The notes beneath the pieces are model-generated. The model was not told the DNA's origin, searched no databases, and saw only the letters and a program-made list of their open reading frames with translations. Positions 17,240-24,988 of a stretch of 64,000 nt of DNA are shown in pieces (the stretch's first letter is position 1; every line of letters begins with the position of its first letter). Source of the DNA: Parvimonas sp000223315 (GTDB lineage Bacteria > Bacillota > Clostridia > Tissierellales > Peptoniphilaceae); the NCBI GenBank assembly GCA_050262155.1, contig CP189843.1, positions 62,001 to 126,000 of the forward strand, given 5' to 3'. The translations under genes and the position numbers were made by a program.

Positions 17240-18982
17240 ATGATAGAAAATTTTAATGATTTTAATTTGTCGAAGGAAGTTTTAAAAGCCGTTGTTGAAA
17301 TGGGTTTTGAAGAACCTTCTCCAATTCAAAAACAAGCTATTCCAACTATGTTAAATGATGAAGACATTATCGGTCAAGCACAAACGGGAACAGGAAAGAC
17401 AGCATCTTTCGGTATTCCGATAGTAGAAAAAGTAAATAAAAACAATAAAACAACTCAAGCAATGGTACTTTGCCCAACAAGAGAATTGTCAATTCAAGTT
17501 GCAGAAGAAATTTCAAAACTTGCAAAGTATAAGGGAGTTACTGTTGTTCCAATTTATGGGGGACAACCAATAGAAAGACAAATTCGTTCTTTAAAAATGG
17601 GAGTACAAGTTGTTGTAGGAACTCCTGGACGTGTTATTGACCATATTAAGAGAAAAACTCTAAAAACAGAAAATATTAGAACTTTTGTATTAGATGAAGC
17701 AGACGAAATGTTTGATATGGGATTTAGAGAAGATATTGAAAAAATTATAGGCTTTTTGCCTTATGAAAGACAAACAACTTTCTTCTCTGCTACAATGGAT
17801 CAAGAAATTATGGACTTTGCAGCAAGATATCAAAGTGAGCCGAGACTTATAAAAGTTGTACCAAAGGAATTAACAGTTCCAAAGGTAACTCAATACTATT
17901 TTGCACTTAAACATAATATGAAACTTGAAATCTTATCCCGTATTTTAGATGTTCAAAATCCAAAGCTTACTGTAGTTTTTTGTAATACTAAAAAAATGGT
18001 TGATGACTTAACTGCAGGACTTCAATCCCGTGGATATTTTGCGGACGGACTTCATGGGGATTTAAAACAAATCCAAAGAGATGGGGTAATGAATAAATTT
18101 AGAAATTCTACAATTGATATTCTAGTTGCGACAGATGTTGCAGCCCGTGGTATAGACGTTGATGATGTAGATTTAGTTATAAACTACGATATGCCTCAAG
18201 ATGTGGAATACTATGTTCACAGGATTGGAAGAACTGCAAGAGCAGGTAGAGAGGGGACTGCAATAAGTTTTGTTTCTCCAAGAGAAATGAATACTTTATC
18301 TCAAATTCAAAAATACACAAAAACTAAAATAGAAAAAAGAGATATGCCAACGCTTAAAGACTTGATTAAAAGACATGAAGAAAGATTTATGGAAGACATC
18401 AAGGAAGAAATTAATAAAAATGAACATACAAAAGAGTTAAATCTAATAAATATTCTAATGAGTGAAGACTATTCACCGATTGATATTGCAGCTTGTCTTT
18501 TAAAACATTATAATGAAAATAATAAGCTTAACAATCACGAAGAGCTTATGGATGTTGATATTAAGAAAAACAACAAGAAAAAAGGAAATGATAAGACTTC
18601 CATTTCAAACAAGGGTGGAAAGTCAAATGTTACTGAAAAGAATTCCGGAAGAATTTATATCAACATAGGTTCAAGAAAGGGAGTTTCTCAAAGACATATT
18701 GTTTCTGCGCTTTGTAATGATGCGAATATAAGTTCAAGAGATATTGGAGATATTGAAATTTTTGAAAAGTTCAGCTTTGTAAATATTCATAAAAATGCAC
18801 TTAAAGATGCAGTAAACAACTTAAACAATGCACATATTAAGGGCTTTAAGGTATTAGTTGAACTTGCAAATAAAAAAGAAGACTCTTCTAAATTTTCTGC
18901 TAAACCGAAAGATAAGAAAAATAAGAAAGATAAAAAAGACAAAAAAGGCGAAAAGTCCAAACGTGATAAAAAGAGAAGATAA
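17240..18982 (+). CDS. deaD: DEAD-box ATP-dependent RNA helicase with DbpA-type RNA-binding domain
   Basis: RNA unwinding in ribosome assembly and cold response. The protein is 580 aa. Q-motif at N-terminus (GFEEPSPIQKQAIP); Walker A AQTGTGKT; Walker B VLDEADEMFDMGF; SAT; helicase C motif HRIGRTARAGR. About residues 470-550 form an RRM-like DbpA domain (GRIYINIGSRKG ... GFKVLVEL). The tail is a Lys-rich run. Layout matches CsdA/DeaD. The leader above and the TrmH-type gene 27 bp downstream suggest a shared transcript for RNA metabolism. Confidence 0.93.
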   Translation: MIENFNDFNLSKEVLKAVVEMGFEEPSPIQKQAIPTMLNDEDIIGQAQTGTGKTASFGIPIVEKVNKNNKTTQAMVLCPTRELSIQVAEEISKLAKYKGVTVVPIYGGQPIERQIRSLKMGVQVVVGTPGRVIDHIKRKTLKTENIRTFVLDEADEMFDMGFREDIEKIIGFLPYERQTTFFSATMDQEIMDFAARYQSEPRLIKVVPKELTVPKVTQYYFALKHNMKLEILSRILDVQNPKLTVVFCNTKKMVDDLTAGLQSRGYFADGLHGDLKQIQRDGVMNKFRNSTIDILVATDVAARGIDVDDVDLVINYDMPQDVEYYVHRIGRTARAGREGTAISFVSPREMNTLSQIQKYTKTKIEKRDMPTLKDLIKRHEERFMEDIKEEINKNEHTKELNLINILMSEDYSPIDIAACLLKHYNENNKLNNHEELMDVDIKKNNKKKGNDKTSISNKGGKSNVTEKNSGRIYINIGSRKGVSQRHIVSALCNDANISSRDIGDIEIFEKFSFVNIHKNALKDAVNNLNNAHIKGFKVLVELANKKEDSSKFSAKPKDKKNKKDKKDKKGEKSKRDKKRR

Positions 18983-19009
18983 TTTTTCAAGAAAATTAAG
19001 GTAAATTAT

Positions 19010-19714
19010 ATGGAATTTTGTAAATATAAAAAAGATTTGAATTTTTCATACACAATGGGAGCTTTCCCGACAATTGAGCTTTTACAGTCAAAAAATTACA
19101 AGACAATAGCTGTTTTGGTACATTCAAAATATGACGATAAAGCAGGACTTGAAAAAATTTGTGATGAAAAAGGAATTAATTTAATTTATAATGATAAAAT
19201 TGTAAATAAACTTCAAAGCAAAGAAAATACATTTGTTATTGGAGTTTTTGAAAAAAACTTTGTAAAGATAAAAAAAGACAATCACATACTATTATGTGAG
19301 CCGAGAGATAAGGGAAATTTAGGTACAATTTTACGAACTGCATTGGGCTTTGGCTTTAAAAATATTGCAATAATTGACGGTTGTGATGTTTTTGACCCTA
19401 AGACTGTTAGAGCTTCAATGGGAGCAATTTTTAAAATGAATGTAGAAATCTTTAAAACTTTTGAAGAATACAAAAAAACTTTTGAAGAAAATAATATCTA
19501 CTCTTTCATTTTAAATAAGGATTCAGTTTCACTAAAAAATGTAGAAATTAAAAAGCCTTTTACATTGATGTTTGGAAATGAATCACATGGACTTGAAAAC
19601 TTTGACTTAAAAGGAACAACTCCCGTATTCATAGAACAGAGTGAAGACATAGACAGCTTCAATTTACCAATTGCAAGCTCAATAGCAATGTATAAATTTA
19701 CGGAAAAAGGATAA
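19010..19714 (+). CDS. TrmH/SpoU-family RNA 2'-O-methyltransferase
   Basis: SAM-dependent RNA ribose methylase with the trefoil knot fold. The protein is 234 aa. The three SpoU motifs are present: DKGNLGTILRTALGFGF, FTLMFGNESHGL, and DSFNLPIASSIAMYKF. The N-terminal part is a divergent substrate-binding region. rRNA or tRNA target cannot be read from the sequence. It follows the helicase closely with no promoter between. Confidence 0.85.
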   Translation: MEFCKYKKDLNFSYTMGAFPTIELLQSKNYKTIAVLVHSKYDDKAGLEKICDEKGINLIYNDKIVNKLQSKENTFVIGVFEKNFVKIKKDNHILLCEPRDKGNLGTILRTALGFGFKNIAIIDGCDVFDPKTVRASMGAIFKMNVEIFKTFEEYKKTFEENNIYSFILNKDSVSLKNVEIKKPFTLMFGNESHGLENFDLKGTTPVFIEQSEDIDSFNLPIASSIAMYKFTEKG

Positions 19715-19723
19715 AAAATAAAG

Positions 19724-19752
19724 TAAAAAGCAGGTGAAATCCCTGCTTTTTT
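19724..19752 (+). terminator. Intrinsic terminator of deaD-trmH unit
   Basis: A5GCAGG / CCTGCT6 hairpin with a seven-base loop. Nearly the same hairpin recurs at 20488. Confidence 0.9.
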
Positions 19753-19851
19753 GTTACATTTCTATAAAATAAACTATGGAAATTTCATATTTTTGATTTA
19801 GCAAAACTAAATATATAGAATATACATCAATAATATGAGTATAAAACAAAA

Positions 19852-20181
19852 TTTTTTACGTCATAATCTTTGAAAAAATTTCCTCTAACACGTCATCTCG
19901 ACCGGAGTGAAACGGAGCGGAGAGATCTCATACTTTTGCTTTAGCAAAAGTAAATGTATCGAAGATACATACAATGTAAAAGATTTATTAATCAAAAGTC
20001 TTTTGGATAATTTCGTTGTAATTATATATAGCTGTTTTATTTTTATATAAGTCCTTTACAGGACTTACTATTATTTGTAAACAAATAATAGTTGAGATTT
20101 CTCCACTTCACTTCACTACGTTCCGTTTCGGTCGAAATGACGCGTTGGGGGTTTTTCTTTGCTGGGTGCTATGACGTGAAA
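19852..20181. mobile_element. Full-length modular palindromic element, copy C (MITE/REP-like)
   Basis: No ORF. Inverted ends ACGTCATAA ... AACACGTCATCTCGACC (left) and GGTCGAAATGACGCGTT ... TATGACGTGAAA (right). Interior order: GGAGAGATCTCAT, hairpins ACTTTTGC/GCAAAAGT and ATGTATC/GATACAT, a roughly 80-bp unique core, hairpins AAGTCCT/AGGACTT and ATTATTTG/CAAATAAT, then GAGATTTCTCC. The 47468 copy has the same modules in reverse orientation. No transposase gene is in the window. Confidence 0.75.
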
Positions 20182-20263
20182 TATTTCGTTTCATATATGA
20201 TGTTTAAATACTATATTATGAGATTTTAATTCTTTTCTATTATACTTACAGAGATAATTTAAA

Positions 20264-20460
20264 GTTTATTTACTGTTCACGTCTAGCTACTAATCAAAGA
20301 TATCTCCCCAACACGTCATCTCGACCAGAGTCAATCTAGCCCTAACTTTGTTTACTTGTAAACAAAAGTAGGTCTGACGGGGTCGTTGTATCTTTTGATA
20401 CAATGACTCTGGAGATCTCATACTTTTGCTTTAGCAAAAGTAAATGTATCGAAGATACAT
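20264..20460. mobile_element. Partial modular palindromic element, copy D, with nested CCAGAGTCA module
   Basis: Left end begins GTTTATTTACTGTTCACGTC, then AACACGTCATCTCGACC. A nested palindromic module bounded by CAGAGTCA and TGACTCTGG (about 20326-20412) interrupts the arm and holds its own hairpins (TTTGTTTAC/GTAAACAAA; GTATC/GATAC). The ACTTTTGC and ATGTATC hairpins follow. The right half is missing. Confidence 0.7.
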
Positions 20461-20487
20461 CAAAGACACATATTGTTTTACTAAAGT

Positions 20488-20515
20488 AAAAAAGCAGGGA
20501 AGTCCCTGCTTTTTT
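20488..20515. terminator. Terminator of DUF1858 gene (bidirectional)
   Basis: A6GCAGGGA / TCCCTGCT6 perfect hairpin, 19 bases from the stop codon of the minus-strand gene. Confidence 0.9.
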
Positions 20516-20533
20516 GTCTTAGTATGGATGCGT

Positions 20534-20752
20534 TTAAGCATTAATAAAGTTTTCTAACTTTTCTTTTAATTCGTCGTATTCAAATCCACCTTTAATAGCA
20601 ATCATTTCAAGAGTTGCAATATCTTTCATCATTGCAAAAAGTTCTTCATTGTCAAGATTTGAATATTCTGGACTTAAAGTCTTTAAGAAGTTTTTAACTT
20701 CTGGATATTTTTCAACTAATTCACCAATTTTTGTACTTTTTTCTAATTTCAT
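20534..20752 (-). CDS. DUF1858-like small helical protein
   Basis: 72 aa, all-helical. The N-terminal IGELVEKYPEVKNFL and the C-terminal IATLEMIAIKGGFEYDELKEKL match the pattern of DUF1858/ScdA-N-like mini-domains, which often accompany redox or nitrite/NO-linked proteins. It lacks the Cys pair found in some members. Strong ribosome site AAAAGGAG. Isolated between repeat elements and a tRNA; role unknown. Confidence 0.75.
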   Translation of the reverse strand: MKLEKSTKIGELVEKYPEVKNFLKTLSPEYSNLDNEELFAMMKDIATLEMIAIKGGFEYDELKEKLENFINA

Positions 20753-20890
20753 AGTATTTCTCCTTTTCTCTAATCAATTTAATTACTCTTTATACGATTT
20801 ATTATTTATGTTAATAATATTATAGCCTAATTTATATTGAAAATCTGTTGCATTTGAAACAAAAGAAAAAATTTTTAAAATTTTTTACAT

Positions 20891-20924
20891 AAAAAAAATT
20901 CCTATGAGTAAAACTCATAGGAAT
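20891..20924 (-). terminator. Terminator of tRNA-Pro transcript
   Basis: On the minus strand ATTCCTATGAG pairs with CTCATAGGAAT followed by T7, directly after the CCA end of the tRNA. Confidence 0.92.
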
Positions 20925-21001
20925 TGGTCGGGGTGAGAAGATTCGAACTCCCGGCCCCATGGTCCCAAACCACGTGCGCTACCAAACTGCGCTACACCCC
21001 G
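20925..21001 (-). tRNA. tRNA-Pro (anticodon UGG), CCA encoded
   Basis: Minus-strand 77 nt. Acceptor CGGGGTG/CACCCCG, discriminator A, encoded CCA. D-arm GCGCAGTTTGGTAGCGC, anticodon loop TTTGGGA flanked by GTGGT/ACCAT, T-arm GGGAGTTCGAATCTTC (partly). A perfect TTGACA/TATAAT promoter lies just upstream. Confidence 0.95.
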
Positions 21002-21017
21002 ATACGATTACCTATAT

Positions 21018-21046
21018 ATTATATAACTTTTATTCATTTTTGTCAA
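21018..21046 (-). promoter_or_regulatory. Consensus promoter of tRNA-Pro
   Basis: TTGACA, 17 bases, TATAAT on the minus strand; both boxes are perfect. Confidence 0.9.
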
Positions 21047-21110
21047 CACTTTTTTAAAAATTTTTTAATTCTTTTAGGATTTATCGTTATTATAATATGT
21101 TAAATCGTAA

Positions 21111-21713
21111 TTATTTATTTTTTTGATGTAGGTTTTTTATGTCCTGTTCTGTTGGTTTATCATACAGAAAAGTTTTTACAACTGCAAAAGTTTCTCTTAC
21201 ATATGACGAAATAGTTGCACCTGCCGGAGTTTTTGCAGGAACAGTTCTTGCTAAAACTCCAAATCTGTAAAGTATAAATTTTGCTCTAAATAGATGATAG
21301 CTTGATGAGATTACCATAATTTCTGACGGTTTTTTATCAAGTTTTTCGAGTGCAAATTTTATGTTTTCAAAAGTATTTTTACTTTCTGTTTCGGCGATAA
21401 GTCTTTCTTTTGGTATTCCTTTTTCAATAAGATATCTTTGCATATATTCGGCTTGGGAGTATTCATTATTTTTTTCTTTTCCACCGCATAAAACAGCTTT
21501 TGCAGTTTTGTGTTTATTTAAATATTCAATTGTTGTATCAAGTCTGTTGATTAAAGTTTTTGAAAGTTTTCCGTTGTTTGCCTTTGCTCCAAGGACTAAT
21601 ACATATTCTTCATAAGTATTTATTTCATTTTTTTGAGAATGATAAATTAAAGCTTGAATGAAGATAATCAAACACAAACCTATGAAGAATAAAAATTTAA
21701 AAAGTTTTTTCAT
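21111..21713 (-). CDS. YdcF/DUF218-family membrane-anchored protein
   Basis: 200 aa. The start is taken at 21713, with AGGAGGT 5 bases upstream, rather than the longer 21752 frame that has no ribosome site and overlaps the previous gene. One N-terminal membrane helix (LFKFLFFIGLCLIIFIQAL), then a DUF218 domain: VLVLGAKANNGKLSKTLINRL, AVLCGGKE, SQAEYMQRYLIEKGIP, ESKNTFENI, VISSSYHLFRA. The family includes SanA/YdcF/ElyC, linked to envelope homeostasis; exact role unknown. It lies 10 bp behind the MsrC gene. Confidence 0.85.
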   Translation of the reverse strand: MKKLFKFLFFIGLCLIIFIQALIYHSQKNEINTYEEYVLVLGAKANNGKLSKTLINRLDTTIEYLNKHKTAKAVLCGGKEKNNEYSQAEYMQRYLIEKGIPKERLIAETESKNTFENIKFALEKLDKKPSEIMVISSSYHLFRAKFILYRFGVLARTVPAKTPAGATISSYVRETFAVVKTFLYDKPTEQDIKNLHQKNK

Positions 21714-21723
21714 ATTAACCTCC

Positions 21724-22209
21724 TTATATATGAGTTTCCAGTTGTTTAACAAACGCCTCCAGATAAGTTTGCTCTTCTTTTGAAAATCTATTGAAAATAG
21801 GGGAATCTATATCCAAAACTCCAAAAAGTTTTTCATTTTTAAAAATTGGAATAACAATCTCTGAATTACTTTTTCCATCACAGGCGATATGACCTTCAAA
21901 ATTGTGGACATTTTCAATATTTAAAGTTTTTTTAAGGCTTGAACTTGTTCCGCAAACTCCTTTTCCGTTTTGTATTCTTACACAGGCAGGAAGTCCTTGA
22001 AAGGGTCCGAGAACCAGAGTATCTGTTTTTTCATCTAATATATAAAAACCGACCCAATTAATTTTTTCTAAAAAGAAATTTAATAGGGCGGATGCATTTG
22101 CTAAATTAGCTATTGTGTTTTCTTCATTACTACATAATTCATACAAATCTTTTATTAAATAGGAGTATTGTTCTCCTAAATTACCTTCGTATTTAATCGG
22201 ATTAAACAT
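21724..22209 (-). CDS. msrC: Free methionine-(R)-sulfoxide reductase (GAF domain)
   Basis: Reduces free Met-R-sulfoxide. The protein is 161 aa, a single GAF domain. The three conserved cysteines of the fRMsr family are present: C76 (LPACVRI), C86 (GVCGTS) and C110 (HIACDG), in the order expected for catalysis and resolving disulfides. NWVGFYIL near residue 51 is also conserved. Likely oxidative-stress protection in an anaerobe. First gene of a two-gene unit with ydcF. Confidence 0.9.
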   Translation of the reverse strand: MFNPIKYEGNLGEQYSYLIKDLYELCSNEENTIANLANASALLNFFLEKINWVGFYILDEKTDTLVLGPFQGLPACVRIQNGKGVCGTSSSLKKTLNIENVHNFEGHIACDGKSNSEIVIPIFKNEKLFGVLDIDSPIFNRFSKEEQTYLEAFVKQLETHI

Positions 22210-22286
22210 AAAAGCCTCCTTTGTAATTTATATAATTATATTAACATAAAAATCTATTAATTTCCAGTTTGATACTCAATTTAATA

Positions 22287-22316
22287 CAAAAAGCTGACCA
22301 TTCAAGTCAGCTTTTA
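22287..22316 (-). terminator. Terminator after DUF6483-like gene
   Basis: AAAAGCTGAC / GTCAGCTTTTT hairpin with a seven-base loop, read on the minus strand. Confidence 0.88.
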
Positions 22317-22317
22317 G

Positions 22318-22689
22318 TTAAATCAAGTCTGATAAATTATTCATATTAAATTCGTTTAACAAGTCTTTTAATCCTGTTTTTATTTCATCTCTTTCAAAAT
22401 TATGTTCATTTAAGAATTTAGAATCTTTTTCGTTGAGATATGAGTAAAAAAGGAGACCCATTAACAAGCTGTCTTGAGTTTTGAATTTCAATATATCAAA
22501 TAAAGCATCTTCAGCTTCATTTATATTTCCATTGTCTATTTTTAATTTTAAGTCTTTTAAAATTTCAGTGCTTGCTTCTAATTTTAATAGTTTTTCAGGT
22601 GAAGAACTTTTGTCGATTTTAAAGACAAATTCTAAAATCATACTTATCCATTCTTCAATTTTTCTCATTATATAATCATTTTTTAACAT
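22318..22689 (-). CDS. DUF6483-like cytoplasmic helical protein
   Basis: 123 aa, predicted all-alpha. The start NDYIMRKIEEWISMILEFVF resembles the NDYILRQIE opening of DUF6483 proteins of Firmicutes; no catalytic motif is seen. Ribosome site AGGAGA. It ends a minus-strand run of small genes. Family placement is from memory of the N-terminal pattern. Confidence 0.65.
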   Translation of the reverse strand: MLKNDYIMRKIEEWISMILEFVFKIDKSSSPEKLLKLEASTEILKDLKLKIDNGNINEAEDALFDILKFKTQDSLLMGLLFYSYLNEKDSKFLNEHNFERDEIKTGLKDLLNEFNMNNLSDLI

Positions 22690-22697
22690 TTTATCTC

Positions 22698-22973
22698 CTA
22701 GTCTATGACTTCAAGATATGATACAAAAAAGTATAAAGTTGAAATGATTAAACTTAGATTTAAAAATAACCATAATCCTACTTTTTTTGAATATCTTGAA
22801 AAATAAGCACCCACTGCTCCGATTAATTGTGGGAAAAAGAATCCCAAATAAAAAAGATAATTTGGAAGGTGAATTCCCTGTCCTGTTTTAAAGGATTTCA
22901 CATATAGTAGCAAAATTAATTCTATTATTGTACCGAGTAAAAACAAAATTGTTGATGGATTTTCTTTTTTCAT
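22698..22973 (-). CDS. Small three-helix membrane protein (paralogue of 23312 gene)
   Basis: 91 aa with three hydrophobic segments. The conserved core LLLYVKSFKTGQGIHLPNYL is almost identical in the gene at 23312-23593, so the two are paralogues. No known family is recognised. The start overlaps the stop of the upstream gene by four bases (ATGA), so translation is probably coupled. Confidence 0.75.
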   Translation of the reverse strand: MKKENPSTILFLLGTIIELILLLYVKSFKTGQGIHLPNYLFYLGFFFPQLIGAVGAYFSRYSKKVGLWLFLNLSLIISTLYFFVSYLEVID

Positions 22974-23215
22974 ATCAAACCTCCTAAACTTAATATAAAA
23001 AACATTATAGGTTTAATATTAAATGTAATTAAGAAAAGAATTACACTTATTATAGAATAAATTTTACTTAAATTTCTTGTAAAATACATTGAGAGCCCAA
23101 GCAAAATAAAAGTTGTTATATATAATATATAAAAATATATCGAACTCAAATTATCTACCCAATTTGTAAAATGAATTACAATAAATGATAATACTATGAT
23201 ACAAAATGAAATCAA
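22970..23215 (-). CDS. Small membrane protein, N-terminus out of frame
   Basis: 81 aa of three membrane helices read from TTG at 23215, which has no ribosome site. The good start, ATG at 23262 with GGAGGT upstream, opens METKK but is one base out of frame and stops after 10 codons. One extra A in the A7 run at 23250-23256 would join the frames into a 97-aa protein. So this is either a frameshift (mutation, sequencing error or phase-variable tract) or a slippage gene. Real product uncertain. Confidence 0.55.
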   Translation of the reverse strand: MISFCIIVLSFIVIHFTNWVDNLSSIYFYILYITTFILLGLSMYFTRNLSKIYSIISVILFLITFNIKPIMFFILSLGGLI

Positions 23216-23311
23216 AGATAGAGTAAAAACTATTTTTGGTAAATTAGTTTTTTTGTTTCCATATTGACCTCCTTTATTTATATTTAATTCGTTTAATAAT
23301 TATTGTATCTC

Positions 23312-23593
23312 CTAACCAACTGCTTCAACAAAGGCTACATAAAAGTAGGTAGCAGAAAGCATCAAACCTATGTTTAAAAACAACCACAATATTTGTATTT
23401 TTGCATATCTTGAATATAAAGCTCCAATTGCACCCATTACTTGTGGAAAAAGTACTCCAAAATATTTAAGATAATTTGAAAGGTGAATTCCTTGTCCTGT
23501 TTTAAAGGATTTTACATATAGCAACAAAATTATTTCTACTATAGTACCAAATAAATATATTATCATAGATAAATTTTCTTTTTTTGCTTTCAT
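23312..23593 (-). CDS. Small three-helix membrane protein (paralogue of 22698 gene)
   Basis: 93 aa: MKAKKENLSMIIYLFGTIVE, then LLLYVKSFKTGQGIHLSNYL, and two further helices. It matches the 22698 product over nearly its whole length, indicating duplication with the frame-broken gene lying between. The cytoplasmic loop KSFKTGQGIHL is the most conserved part and may be functional. No family recognised. Confidence 0.75.
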   Translation of the reverse strand: MKAKKENLSMIIYLFGTIVEIILLLYVKSFKTGQGIHLSNYLKYFGVLFPQVMGAIGALYSRYAKIQILWLFLNIGLMLSATYFYVAFVEAVG

Positions 23594-23617
23594 AGCTACT
23601 CCTTTATTAAGAAAAAT

Positions 23618-24559
23618 CTAAAAAAGTTTTTTAAATTCCTCTTGTGCTAAAATAAGCTCGTGAGTCATTGCAGGATCGAAAGAAGTATGACCGGAAATTG
23701 GAAAAATCAATTTTGAATTATTTAGTTTTTCGTGCAATAAATAAGCCCCAACAGGTCTGCAATCTACATCATATCTGCCATGAACAATTATTGTAGGAAT
23801 ATCTTTTATTTTTTCAACATTATTTAAAATATAATTTTCTTCAAAGAAACAATGATTTACAAAGTAATGGCATTCCATAATTGCCATTGAAATATCTTCA
23901 TCAGTGATTTCTTCTGAAATAACTCTCGGTTCAAGAGCAACAACTGAATTTTCAAATGCACTAAAAGATTTTCCGTATTTTTTCTTTGTTTCATAGTCAT
24001 CTGAAGTTAAGTATTTGTAATAACTTTGAACATAATCTTTTCTTTCTTCTTCATTAAAAGGAGATTTAAAGATTTCAAAAGCTTCAGGGAAAAACATTCC
24101 TGCTCCGCCTTGATACAACCACTTAATATCTTCATCTCTTCCCAAGAAAATTCCTCTAAGAATTAAGCCTACAACACTTTGTGGATAATTTTCTGCATAG
24201 TATAAGGATAGAGTAGTTCCCCAAGAACCGCCATAAACAAGCCATTTATCTATCTTTAAATGTTCTCTTATCTTTTCCATATCCTCTGCAAGATTTTGTG
24301 TATTATTGTCTTTTAATTCCAAAAATGGTTTACTCTTACCGCAACCTCTTTGGTCTATTGTTACTATTCTATAAAAAGATGGATCTAAAAATCTTTTAGA
24401 TTTTTCTCCACAACCACAACCTGGACCACCGTGAACGAATACAACTGGAGCTCCATTTGGATTTCCTGATTGTTCGTAATAAATTTCGTGAATATCATCA
24501 ACCTTTAGATATCCAAAGTCAAATGATTCAAATTCGGGAAAAAGTGTTTTAAATTCCAT
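23618..24559 (-). CDS. pip: Proline iminopeptidase (alpha/beta hydrolase, S33)
   Basis: Removes N-terminal proline from peptides. The protein is 313 aa, full length. Oxyanion segment VFVHGGPGCG, DQRGCGKSKP, nucleophile Ser112 in GGSWGTT, acid Asp in HGRYDVDCRP and His in SGHTSF. These are the S33 proline iminopeptidase signatures. Ribosome site AGGAGG. A TTGACA promoter drives it, divergent from the SemiSWEET gene. Confidence 0.93.
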   Translation of the reverse strand: MEFKTLFPEFESFDFGYLKVDDIHEIYYEQSGNPNGAPVVFVHGGPGCGCGEKSKRFLDPSFYRIVTIDQRGCGKSKPFLELKDNNTQNLAEDMEKIREHLKIDKWLVYGGSWGTTLSLYYAENYPQSVVGLILRGIFLGRDEDIKWLYQGGAGMFFPEAFEIFKSPFNEEERKDYVQSYYKYLTSDDYETKKKYGKSFSAFENSVVALEPRVISEEITDEDISMAIMECHYFVNHCFFEENYILNNVEKIKDIPTIIVHGRYDVDCRPVGAYLLHEKLNNSKLIFPISGHTSFDPAMTHELILAQEEFKKLF

Positions 24560-24591
24560 ATTTACCTCCTAATTTATATGTTATTTAGTCT

Positions 24592-24620
24592 ATACTATAA
24601 TAAATAAAATCTTTTGTCAA
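24592..24620 (-). promoter_or_regulatory. Promoter of pip
   Basis: TTGACA, 17 bases, TAGTAT on the minus strand. Confidence 0.8.
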
Positions 24621-24621
24621 G

Positions 24622-24651
24622 TTGTATTTTTTAGTCGAAATATGGTAAAAT
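24622..24651 (+). promoter_or_regulatory. Divergent promoter of SemiSWEET gene
   Basis: TTGTAT, 18 bases, TAAAAT. It starts one base after the pip promoter, so the two polymerase sites are back to back. The -10 lies over the upstream ATG at 24642, supporting the later start. Confidence 0.6.
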
Positions 24652-24677
24652 CATTAAATGAAATATTAGGAGGTTAT

Positions 24678-24917
24678 ATGATAGGAATAGTAGCGGCTTG
24701 TCTTACAACTTTTGCATTTGCACCGCAAGTTATAAAGATAATAAAAGATAAAAATACACAATCTCTTTCTTTGATTATGTGTATTATGCAAACAACAGGA
24801 ATTTTCCTTTGGCTAGTTCATGGATTAAAGATAAAAGATTTTGCTCTTATTTTTGCTAACAGCATTTCTTTTGTTTTAGTTTTAATAATACTTGTTCATA
24901 AAATTAAATATAAATAG
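24678..24917 (+). CDS. SemiSWEET / PQ-loop sugar transporter
   Basis: 79 aa with three membrane helices, the half-size bacterial SWEET unit that works as a dimer. The PQ-loop motif is in TTFAFAPQVIKIIKDKNTQS. The start is ATG 24678 after AGGAGGT; the in-frame ATG at 24642 sits in the promoter. Substrate is probably a sugar (family knowledge). Confidence 0.88.
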   Translation: MIGIVAACLTTFAFAPQVIKIIKDKNTQSLSLIMCIMQTTGIFLWLVHGLKIKDFALIFANSISFVLVLIILVHKIKYK

Positions 24918-24988
24918 ATTTATATAGAAAAATATGTTAAAATATAGCTAGAGTAAAATTTACTTAATAATTTTTAAGGAGCGAAGAT

